The notes beneath the pieces were generated by a model, which saw nothing but the letters and a program-made list of their open reading frames with translations, did not search any database and had not been told where the DNA came from. The translations under genes and the position numbers were made by a program. A stretch of DNA of 33,188 bases from Oscillospiraceae bacterium (GTDB lineage Bacteria > Bacillota > Clostridia > Oscillospirales > Acutalibacteraceae), in assembly GCA_028706415.1 (NCBI GenBank), contig JAQWBK010000006.1, forward strand, positions 1-33,188. The letters are read 5' to 3'. This document shows, in pieces, positions 21,066 to 29,006 of the stretch; position 1 is the first letter of the stretch; each line of letters opens with the position of its first letter.

Positions 21066-24000
21066 ATGAGTGCTACAATAAAAAACATTGCCGATCTAAA
21101 TCGCATAAAAAATAATTACAACGATAAGCTTAATAAATATAAATTTCAGGTGTTGGTCTGCAGCGGCGGAGGCTGTGTTTCATCAAACTGCAGTCTTGTC
21201 AAGGATGCCATAATTGATGAAATCAATAAAAATAAACTGCAGGATGAGGTCACGGTGTTTGAAACCGGATGTATGGGAACCTGTGCTGTGGGACCTGTTA
21301 TGCTCATTCTTCCCGATAAAATATTCTACACCGAGCTGACGCCCGAAACTGCACGATACATAATAAAGAGTCACCTCATCAAGGGGATTATTCCGGAGCA
21401 GTACACATTTTATGATAAGTCGCTGCTTAAGCATGTGCCCAACATAGATGATATTGATTTCTTTAAAAACCAGGTCAAAATTGCATTAAGAAACTGTGGC
21501 ACCATGGATTATCAAAGTCTTGATGCTTATATCGCCAGAGACGGATATTTTGCTGCCCAAAAGGCTATCTCATCAGACAGAATGAAAATCATCCAAGAGG
21601 TTAAAAAATCCGGACTAAAAGGCCGCGGCGGCGCCGGCTTCCCCACGGGTATAAAGTGGGAGGCAGGTTATAATGCCAAAAGTGATTTAAAATATATTGT
21701 ATGCAATGCCGACGAGGGGGATCCCGGTGCATTTATGGACCGGAGCATTATTGAGGGAGACCCCCATACCCTTATCGAGGGCATGACTATTGGAGGTTAT
21801 GCAATAGGTGCGAGTGTCGGCTATGTCTATGTGCGAGCCGAATACCCTATTGCAATAGAACGCCTTAAACCCTCCATCCAAGAAGCCAGAAAACGCGGTT
21901 TATTGGGATGTAAGATCTTTGGAAGTGATTTTGACTTTGATATTGAAATAAGAATTGGTGCAGGGGCATTTGTATGCGGTGAGGAGACCGCGCTTATGTC
22001 CTCAATCGAGGGGCAAAGGGGCGAACCCAGGCAAAAGCCTCCCCTCCCCTTCCAAAAAGGTTTGTTTGAAAAACCCACCATAATCAACAATGTCGAAACC
22101 TTTGCGGCGATACCGGTAATCCTTCTTAAAGGGAGCGAATGGTATTCGCAGTTCGGCACAGAAAACAGCAAGGGCACCAAGGTTTTCGCCCTTGCAGGTG
22201 ATGTTGTCAACACAGGTATTATTGAAGTGCCTATCGGTATGCCCTTGGGCGATATTCTTTTTAATATCGGCGGCGGAATGCAGAATAAAAAGAAATTTAA
22301 ATCCGCCCAAATCGGGGGGCCGTCCGGCGGATGTATCACCCAGGATAATCTTAATGTATCCACCGATTATGAATCCCTCACAAAACTGGGCGCAATTATC
22401 GGCTCGGGCGGTCTTATTGCCATGAATGAAGACACTTGTATGGTGGATACGGCTAGGTTTTTTATGGATTTTATTCAGGATGAATCCTGCGGCAAATGTG
22501 TCGCCTGCCGTCTGGGAACCAAAAGGATGCTTGAAATCCTTGAGAGATTAACCCGCGGTGATGGTCGTCAGGGGGATATTGAGCTGCTTGAGGAGCTTGG
22601 CGAAACCATTAAGGAAACCGCAATGTGCGGTCTCGGGCAAACCGCTCCCAACCCTATTTTAAGCACCATACGATACTTCAGAAATGAATATGAAGAGCAT
22701 ATTCACAATAAATATTGCCGTGCGGGAGTATGCTCCGAGCTTTTCATTTCACCCTGTGAAAACACCTGCCCTGCAAATGTAAATATCCCCGGTTACCTCT
22801 CCCTTGTCGCCGAAGGTCGGTTTATTGAAGCTTATAATCTTATCAGGCAGGAAAATCCTTTCCCTGCCGTATGCGGACGGATATGCACCCACCCATGCGA
22901 AGATAAATGCCGCCGCGGTACAATAGATGAGGCGGTGGCAATCTGCGATATTAAACGATTTGTTGCCGATTATGCCCATAAAAACGAAATGCCATTTTCA
23001 AACGATCTTGTATTCCCCAAAAACGGTAAAAGCGTGGCCGTTATCGGTGCCGGAGCTTCCGGGCTTACATGCGCATATTATCTTGTGCGCATCGGTTATT
23101 CGGTGGATGTGTTTGAAGCGCAGCCGGTTGCCGGAGGGGTATTGGCCTTCGGAATACCCGAATACAGGTTGCCAAAAAAAGTTTTGGAGCATGAGATTGA
23201 TCTGATAATCCAAAGTGGTGTAAATATTCATCTAAACACCGAGGTTGGCAAGGACATTGATTTTAAAAAGCTGAAATCCCAATATGACTCTGTTTACATA
23301 GCAACCGGAACACAGTTTCCTCAGCTGATTAAAATTCCGGGTGAAAAACTCACCGGGGTCATACACGGCATTAACTTCTTAAAAATGGTCAGCCTAGAAG
23401 ATGATATTATCCTGGGCAAAACCGTTGCGGTAATTGGAGGAGGAAACACCGCAATTGACTCTGCCAGAACGGCTTTGCGGCTAGGTGCTTCCAAGGTAAT
23501 GATGATTTACAGACGAAATATCGAAGCAATGCCTGCCAGCGAAACAGAAATACATGAGGCGGTTACCGAGGGGGTTGAAATCATTCAGCTTGCCGCCCCC
23601 ATAAGGTTTATAGCGGGCAAGGATGGTTGCTTATCAAAAATTGAATGTGTAAAAATGAAACTGGGTGAATTTGATAAGACGGGACGAAGAAAATCGGTTG
23701 AGATTGAAGGTTCAAACTTTATTTTGGATGTGGATAATGTAATCCCTGCCGTCAGCCAGTATTCGGATCTTCCGTTTGTTCGTAAGGATGAAATCAACAT
23801 TACATCCTGGGGGACCTTTTTGGTGGACGACGACACACTTATGACCACCATGGAGGGTGTCTTTGCCGGCGGAGATGTCGCCAGAGGACCGGATACCGTA
23901 ATAAGTGCGATAGCCGACGGTAAGAAGGCGGCCGAATCAATCGACAGGTATCTTGGTGGCACAGGAAAACTAAACAAGGGCAATCCGATTGATATTCCCG

Positions 24001-24164
24001 ATAAACATGATGAAGATGAAATTATTGCTCACAGTCGGTTCCCTATGGAGATGCTTAATATGGAGGACCGCACTAATTCCTTTAACGAGGTGGTACTTGG
24101 ATATCATAAGTTAAACGCAATGGCCGAAGCAATGCGCTGTCTGCATTGCGACAGGAGGTGTTGA
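21066..24164 (+). CDS. NuoF/HydB-like flavoprotein fused to a GltD/NfnB-like FAD-NADPH oxidoreductase
   Basis: N-terminal thioredoxin-like 2Fe-2S (CSGGGCVSSNC...CMGTC), FMN/NAD site GLKGRGGAGFPTGIKWE, CNADEGDPGAFMDR, 4Fe-4S ESCGKCVACR, then from ~22713 a GltD module (CENTCPANVNIPGY, CGRICTHPCEDKC, VAVIGAGASGLTCAYYL, VAVIGGGNTAIDSARTALRLGA, GVFAGGDVARGPDTVISAIADG). Confidence 0.95.
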   Translation: MSATIKNIADLNRIKNNYNDKLNKYKFQVLVCSGGGCVSSNCSLVKDAIIDEINKNKLQDEVTVFETGCMGTCAVGPVMLILPDKIFYTELTPETARYIIKSHLIKGIIPEQYTFYDKSLLKHVPNIDDIDFFKNQVKIALRNCGTMDYQSLDAYIARDGYFAAQKAISSDRMKIIQEVKKSGLKGRGGAGFPTGIKWEAGYNAKSDLKYIVCNADEGDPGAFMDRSIIEGDPHTLIEGMTIGGYAIGASVGYVYVRAEYPIAIERLKPSIQEARKRGLLGCKIFGSDFDFDIEIRIGAGAFVCGEETALMSSIEGQRGEPRQKPPLPFQKGLFEKPTIINNVETFAAIPVILLKGSEWYSQFGTENSKGTKVFALAGDVVNTGIIEVPIGMPLGDILFNIGGGMQNKKKFKSAQIGGPSGGCITQDNLNVSTDYESLTKLGAIIGSGGLIAMNEDTCMVDTARFFMDFIQDESCGKCVACRLGTKRMLEILERLTRGDGRQGDIELLEELGETIKETAMCGLGQTAPNPILSTIRYFRNEYEEHIHNKYCRAGVCSELFISPCENTCPANVNIPGYLSLVAEGRFIEAYNLIRQENPFPAVCGRICTHPCEDKCRRGTIDEAVAICDIKRFVADYAHKNEMPFSNDLVFPKNGKSVAVIGAGASGLTCAYYLVRIGYSVDVFEAQPVAGGVLAFGIPEYRLPKKVLEHEIDLIIQSGVNIHLNTEVGKDIDFKKLKSQYDSVYIATGTQFPQLIKIPGEKLTGVIHGINFLKMVSLEDDIILGKTVAVIGGGNTAIDSARTALRLGASKVMMIYRRNIEAMPASETEIHEAVTEGVEIIQLAAPIRFIAGKDGCLSKIECVKMKLGEFDKTGRRKSVEIEGSNFILDVDNVIPAVSQYSDLPFVRKDEINITSWGTFLVDDDTLMTTMEGVFAGGDVARGPDTVISAIADGKKAAESIDRYLGGTGKLNKGNPIDIPDKHDEDEIIAHSRFPMEMLNMEDRTNSFNEVVLGYHKLNAMAEAMRCLHCDRRC

Positions 24165-24165
24165 T

Positions 24166-26190
24166 ATGATAAACCTGACGATTAACGGTAAAAAAATATC
24201 CGCTCCAAAGGGCGCTACAATTATGGAGGCTGCAAAGGCAAACAACATCAACATTCCCAACCTTTGTTATCTTCAGGATGTACATAAATTCGGTTCTTGC
24301 AGGATTTGTGTTGTGGAGGTAAAGGGGGCAAGAACACTTCAGGCATCCTGCATGACGGCTGTATCAGAAGGCATGGAGGTATACACCAACTCTGACAAGG
24401 TGCGCAAGGCACGCAAGGTTCTGTATGAGCTTATTTTATCCGACCATTCCCAAGAATGCCTTAGCTGTAAACGCAACAAAAGCTGTGAACTTCAAGAGTT
24501 GGGAAAAACTCTGGGGGTCGATGAAACCCGATTTCACGGGGAACGCTCCGATTGCGTTATCGATCTGTCCCCCTCAATAATACGCGATACATCCAAATGT
24601 ATTCTTTGCAGAAGATGTGTAACCGCCTGCAACATAATTCAGGGCACCGGTGTCATAAATGCTCAAAATAGAGGCTTTAAAACGGTTATCGGCACCGCCA
24701 TGGATTTACCTCTGGGGGATGTAAACTGTATATTCTGTGGGCAATGCACGGTTGTCTGCCCTGTTGATGCTTTAAAGGAAGCCGATGCAATTGAAGATGT
24801 ATGGGATGCAATCAATAACGAGAAAAAATATGTTGTTGCCCAGACTGCTCCTGCAATTCGTGTAGCTTTAGGAGAGGAATTTGGTTATGAGCCGGGTACT
24901 CTTGTCACGGGCAAGCTGGCGGCCTCCCTGCGTGCACTTGGGTTTGACAGCGTATTCGACACCAACTTTACGGCGGATCTAACCATCATGGAAGAGGGAA
25001 CCGAGCTTTTAAATCGGCTGAAAAACCTGGTAACCGGCAAAGAGGCAACCCTACCCATGATTACAAGCTGCAGCCCGGGCTGGATAAAATATGTTGAGCA
25101 TACCTATCCCGAAAAACTGGACCATTTATCCACCTGTAAATCTCCCCACACCATGATGGGCGCGCTGATCAAATCCTATTATGCAAAATTAATTGATACC
25201 GACCCTGGGAATATTTATGTTGTATCGATAATGCCATGCACAGCAAAGAAATTTGAAATATCGCGCCCTGAAATGAAAAACGACGATATGCCTAATGTTG
25301 ATGCGGTGCTGACCACAAGGGAGCTTGCATCAATGATAAAGGGGGCGGGCATCGATTTTGTAAAGCTACCGGATGAGGAATTTGATAATCCTCTGGGTAT
25401 GTCAACCGGCGCCGCCGATATTTTCGGTGTTACCGGAGGAGTTATGGAGGCAGCCCTGAGAACGGTTTATGAGCTTGTAACCGGTCGGGAAATTCCGTTT
25501 AAAGGCTTGCATGTTACACCGGTTATCGGTTTCGACAGGGTAAAGACTGCCGAAATAATAATTGAAAACCCATTACCCGAATATGCGGCATTTGACCAAG
25601 TTACATTAAAGGTTGCCGTAACAAGCGGTACCAAGGGTGCAAAACAGTTAATGGATGAAATAAGTACAGGTAAATCTAAATATCATTTTATTGAGGTTAT
25701 GGGGTGTCCGGGCGGCTGTATCACCGGCGGAGGACAGCCCAGGTCGCAGGATCCGAAAATCGGTGAAAAAAGGTTGAAAGGACTTTATAAAGAGGACGAG
25801 GGCAAGCCTCTCAGAAAATCACATGAAAATCCATATATAAGCGCAATTTATAAGGAATTCTTGGAATATCCCGGAAGTCATATTTCTCATGAACTCCTTC
25901 ATACACATTATGTAAGACGGGGTATATTCAACGAGCTAACCGACGAAAGATTCGCAGTAAATGGGGGTATAAAATTGGTGAAACACAAGTTGAATGAAGG
26001 CTCTGAGCAGAGCAGTCGGATGTCAGACCGAAGAAAGCGAATTCGCGAAGAATCCGAATCGGAAGAACTGCTTGTTTTAAGAGCCGAAAATGAAAAGTTG
26101 AAAAATGAGCTTGCAGACACTCTTGAAACGGTGGAAATATTCAAACAGGTAATTGCCGATCAATCCAGTAACAAGAACAAGCATGATTGA
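24166..26190 (+). CDS. hydA: [FeFe] hydrogenase catalytic subunit HydA with C-terminal coiled-coil extension
   Basis: 2Fe-2S domain, HSQECLSCKRNKSC His/Cys3 cluster, CILCRRCVTAC and CIFCGQCTVVCPV 4Fe-4S, H-cluster motifs TSCSPGW, MPCTAKKFE, EVMGCPGGCITGGGQP; tail KRIREESESEELLVLRAENEKLKNELADTLETVEIFKQVI. Confidence 0.97.
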   Translation: MINLTINGKKISAPKGATIMEAAKANNINIPNLCYLQDVHKFGSCRICVVEVKGARTLQASCMTAVSEGMEVYTNSDKVRKARKVLYELILSDHSQECLSCKRNKSCELQELGKTLGVDETRFHGERSDCVIDLSPSIIRDTSKCILCRRCVTACNIIQGTGVINAQNRGFKTVIGTAMDLPLGDVNCIFCGQCTVVCPVDALKEADAIEDVWDAINNEKKYVVAQTAPAIRVALGEEFGYEPGTLVTGKLAASLRALGFDSVFDTNFTADLTIMEEGTELLNRLKNLVTGKEATLPMITSCSPGWIKYVEHTYPEKLDHLSTCKSPHTMMGALIKSYYAKLIDTDPGNIYVVSIMPCTAKKFEISRPEMKNDDMPNVDAVLTTRELASMIKGAGIDFVKLPDEEFDNPLGMSTGAADIFGVTGGVMEAALRTVYELVTGREIPFKGLHVTPVIGFDRVKTAEIIIENPLPEYAAFDQVTLKVAVTSGTKGAKQLMDEISTGKSKYHFIEVMGCPGGCITGGGQPRSQDPKIGEKRLKGLYKEDEGKPLRKSHENPYISAIYKEFLEYPGSHISHELLHTHYVRRGIFNELTDERFAVNGGIKLVKHKLNEGSEQSSRMSDRRKRIREESESEELLVLRAENEKLKNELADTLETVEIFKQVIADQSSNKNKHD

Positions 26191-26208
26191 GCATGTTTAG
26201 AATATTTT

Positions 26209-26254
26209 AAAAACCCGACCACCCTCAGGAAAATTCCGAGGGTGGTCGGGTTTT
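26209..26254 (+). terminator. Strong intrinsic terminator of the hydrogenase operon
   Basis: AAAACCCGACCACCCTC ... GAGGGTGGTCGGGTTTT. Confidence 0.9.
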
Positions 26255-26405
26255 ACGATTTGGGCCCCTCCCCTGCCTTAACCACTAATATTAAGTATAA
26301 TAGTTTTGTTATCTAAATATTATTGTATTAGTTTTAATTTTGTAATATAATATTTATAATGCTAAATAATTATCATTTTTACCATTTCTATAAAGGGATG
26401 AATGC

Positions 26406-27086
26406 ATGGATGACATCAGGTTGTTGTTTGCCGAGAGCAATCCCGATATAATTTGCTCAGTCAAGGATTGTATCGATACCGAGGGTTATTATGCCGATTT
26501 GGTACCGAATGGTATTGCTGCGATTAAATCTTTCAGAAGAACCAACTATGACCTTATTATTATTGATTCCCATCTGCCCGAGCTTGACGGCTACAATGTA
26601 TGTTATCAAATAAGAAAGGTTTCGGACATCCCGATAATTATTATCAGCAGCATGAAGGAAGAAACAGAAAAACTATCATTCTATAAAATTGGTGCAGATG
26701 ATTTTCTTGTGAAGCCCGTTTCAATGTCAGAGCTTATGGCAAAAATAAAAGTGTTACTGCGCAGAACCTCCTCATTAAAAAGCGTATTATCCCGAATAAT
26801 TTCGGTGGGTCAGATACAAATCGATACCGTATCCAGAATGGTATACATAAACGAAAATGAGGTACAGCTCACTCCCAAGGAGTATGAGCTTCTTGTGTTT
26901 TTGTCTCAGAACCCCAACAGGGCATTATCCAGAGAGGTGTTGCTGAATGAGGTTTGGGGGATTGATTTTTTAGGTTCTGACAGAACGGTTGACACACATA
27001 TAAAAACACTGCGGGACAGTTTGAAGCCCTATCATCAGTGCATTGCCACCGTCTGGGGATACGGCTATAAATTTGAGATAACATAA
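26406..27086 (+). CDS. OmpR/PhoB-family response regulator (orphan)
   Basis: Receiver domain (LIIIDSHLPELDGYNVC, FLVKPVS) and winged-helix DNA-binding domain (LTPKEYELLVFLSQNPNRALSREVLLNEVWG, DRTVDTHIKTLR). No adjacent histidine kinase. Confidence 0.93.
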   Translation: MDDIRLLFAESNPDIICSVKDCIDTEGYYADLVPNGIAAIKSFRRTNYDLIIIDSHLPELDGYNVCYQIRKVSDIPIIIISSMKEETEKLSFYKIGADDFLVKPVSMSELMAKIKVLLRRTSSLKSVLSRIISVGQIQIDTVSRMVYINENEVQLTPKEYELLVFLSQNPNRALSREVLLNEVWGIDFLGSDRTVDTHIKTLRDSLKPYHQCIATVWGYGYKFEIT

Positions 27087-27157
27087 AATATCGTGTATAC
27101 AAAATTATATTTGCAGACAATTATTGACCCAACTATTGGTAAGGAGCGGTAAAATAT

Positions 27158-27571
27158 ATGGCTGAAAATGATTTATACAGCGTTCTTTCGTCACACGGAA
27201 TTCGTCCGACACAGCAGAGAATTTCCGTTTATAAATACCTGCTGTCTCATCCCGTCCACCCTTCGGCCGACACCATTTACAGGGCGTTGTCACAAGAGTT
27301 TCCGGTGTTTTCAAGAACAACAATCTATAATACTCTGAACTCTCTTGAAAAGTCCGGCTTGGTAAGGTCGATAAATATTCAGCACGATGAACAGAGGTTT
27401 GATACTACGACCGAGGATCACGGGCATTTTTTATGTATAGAGTGTAACGAGATTACCGATTTTGATATTACCCGGGGAGTTTTAATTACTTTATGCCCCC
27501 AGGGATATGAAAATATCAGGGGGGATGTTTTCATTACGGGGTTTTGCCCGAAATGCAAAGAAAAGCGCTAG
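27158..27571 (+). CDS. Fur-family transcriptional regulator, PerR-like
   Basis: RPTQQRISVYKYLLSHPVHPSADTIY, TTIYNTLNSLEKSGLV, DHGHFLCIEC, CPKC. Confidence 0.92.
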   Translation: MAENDLYSVLSSHGIRPTQQRISVYKYLLSHPVHPSADTIYRALSQEFPVFSRTTIYNTLNSLEKSGLVRSINIQHDEQRFDTTTEDHGHFLCIECNEITDFDITRGVLITLCPQGYENIRGDVFITGFCPKCKEKR

Positions 27572-27588
27572 TTTACTAAACTTGTTTA

Positions 27589-27745
27589 TGGTCACCTATA
27601 AAAACCTGTTTTGAACGGATTCCGAGTGTAATTTTTGTCGGGCAAGGAAAGACGACGATGCAATGCCTTCAGCATTACGAGGAGGTTTGACCAGTCCGGC
27701 GGAAATTGTGCCGGAAGACGCCGGAAGGGATTTTAGAGGTGACCT
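27589..27745. mobile_element. Family 1 MITE-like element (full copy, inverted relative to 11583-11741)
   Basis: GGTCACCTATAAAAACCTGTTTTGAACGG...CCGGAAGGGATTTTAGAGGTGACCT; TA on both flanks. Confidence 0.8.
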
Positions 27746-27826
27746 TACATTATTATTAAAAATCATTTTGTTATTTATCACCATATTATTGCAGGGTTTT
27801 GAAGTATTTATTTTTATATTATTTGC

Positions 27827-27855
27827 TTGACCAAACTGGATGATGCCTGTATAAT
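27827..27855 (+). promoter_or_regulatory. Sigma-A promoter for carAB
   Basis: TTGACC - 17 nt - TATAAT. Confidence 0.8.
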
Positions 27856-27924
27856 AATTTGTTAGAAACTATCATGTTTTTATTTGAAAATCCATCACAG
27901 ATGATTATTATGGAGGGATCTGCA

Positions 27925-29004
27925 TTGGAGCAAACGGCTTATCTTATTCTTGAAAACGGGCAGATTTTTAAGGGACAGCGTTTTGGTGCTGACGGTGATA
28001 TTACCGGAGAAATTGTTTTTACCACATCGATGATCGGCTATCTCGAAACATTGACAGACCCGAGTTATTACGGGCAGATGGTTGTTCAAACATTTCCTTT
28101 GATTGGTAATTACGGCGTTATTCCTTCGGATTTTGAAAGTGATTCATCCCATGTTAAAGCTTATATCGTCAGAGAATGGTGTCAGGAGCCCTCTAATTTT
28201 CGTAGTGAGGGAAATCTTGACGCTTTTTTAAAGTCCCAAAATGTTATAGGTATTTATAATATTGATACCCGTGCACTGACCAGAATATTGCGGGAATACG
28301 GAGTTATGAACGCCAGGATAACATCCTCGGCGGAGGATATCCAAGCCTCTCCAGAAAATTTGAAAAAATATAAAGTTGATAATGCTGTTTCCTCTGTCAG
28401 CCGAGATAAGCCATATGAACTAGAAAACTCGGCCGGTAAATACAAGATAGTGCTATGGGATTTCGGCGCAAAAGCTAATATTCGCCGCGAGCTGGAAAAG
28501 CGGGAATGCCAGGTCATTGTGGCACCTGCTGGAGCCACCGCCAGCGAAATTATTGCAATGAAGCCGGACGGTGTTGTGCTGTCTAACGGTCCCGGAGATC
28601 CAAAAGAAAATCCGGAAATAATTAAAGAGATTAGCAAGCTGTGCGAAGCAAAAATACCGATGTTTTCGGTCAGCTTGGGGCATCTGCTGCTCGCCCTTTC
28701 ACAGGGAGCCCAAACCGTCAGGTTGAAATACGGCCATCACGGAGGCAATCAGCCTGTAAAGCAGATTTCAACCGGCAGATTATATGTCACAAGCCAAAAC
28801 CATAATTATGCGGTTGACGGCAACACCCTCCCCAAAAATGCCGCCATCAGCTTTGTCAATGCAAACGACGGTACCCCCGAAGGTATCGAATATTCAGATA
28901 TGCCGGCATTTTCGGTACAGTTCCATCCGGAAGCCGCCGCAGGTCCTCTGGATACCTGCTTTATGTTTGACAAATTTATAGATATGATTAAGGAGGGCCG
29001 CTGA
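27925..29004 (+). CDS. carA: Carbamoyl-phosphate synthase small subunit homologue with nucleophile Cys replaced by Ser
   Basis: CarA N-domain (MIGYLETLTDPSYYGQMV), class I GATase fold with VLSNGPGDP, FSVSLGHLLLAL in place of GICLGHQLLAL, YGHHGGNQPV, QFHPEA. Start inferred at TTG 27925 (GGAGGG SD); the track start 27859 lies at the predicted transcription start. Confidence 0.94.
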   Translation: MEQTAYLILENGQIFKGQRFGADGDITGEIVFTTSMIGYLETLTDPSYYGQMVVQTFPLIGNYGVIPSDFESDSSHVKAYIVREWCQEPSNFRSEGNLDAFLKSQNVIGIYNIDTRALTRILREYGVMNARITSSAEDIQASPENLKKYKVDNAVSSVSRDKPYELENSAGKYKIVLWDFGAKANIRRELEKRECQVIVAPAGATASEIIAMKPDGVVLSNGPGDPKENPEIIKEISKLCEAKIPMFSVSLGHLLLALSQGAQTVRLKYGHHGGNQPVKQISTGRLYVTSQNHNYAVDGNTLPKNAAISFVNANDGTPEGIEYSDMPAFSVQFHPEAAAGPLDTCFMFDKFIDMIKEGR

Positions 29005-29006
29005 AC

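Noticed and set aside
25069-25083. HydA L1 motif TSCSPGW with Ser at the proton-relay Cys position
   Set aside because: As I recall, TSCSPGW is common among NAD-linked/trimeric [FeFe] hydrogenases, so it is not a reliable sign of novelty here.
27859-27924. Upstream start of carA in the ORF track (TTG 27859)
   Set aside because: It coincides with the predicted transcription start just after the TATAAT box. The TTG at 27925 has a GGAGGG SD at proper spacing and better fits the CarA N-terminus.
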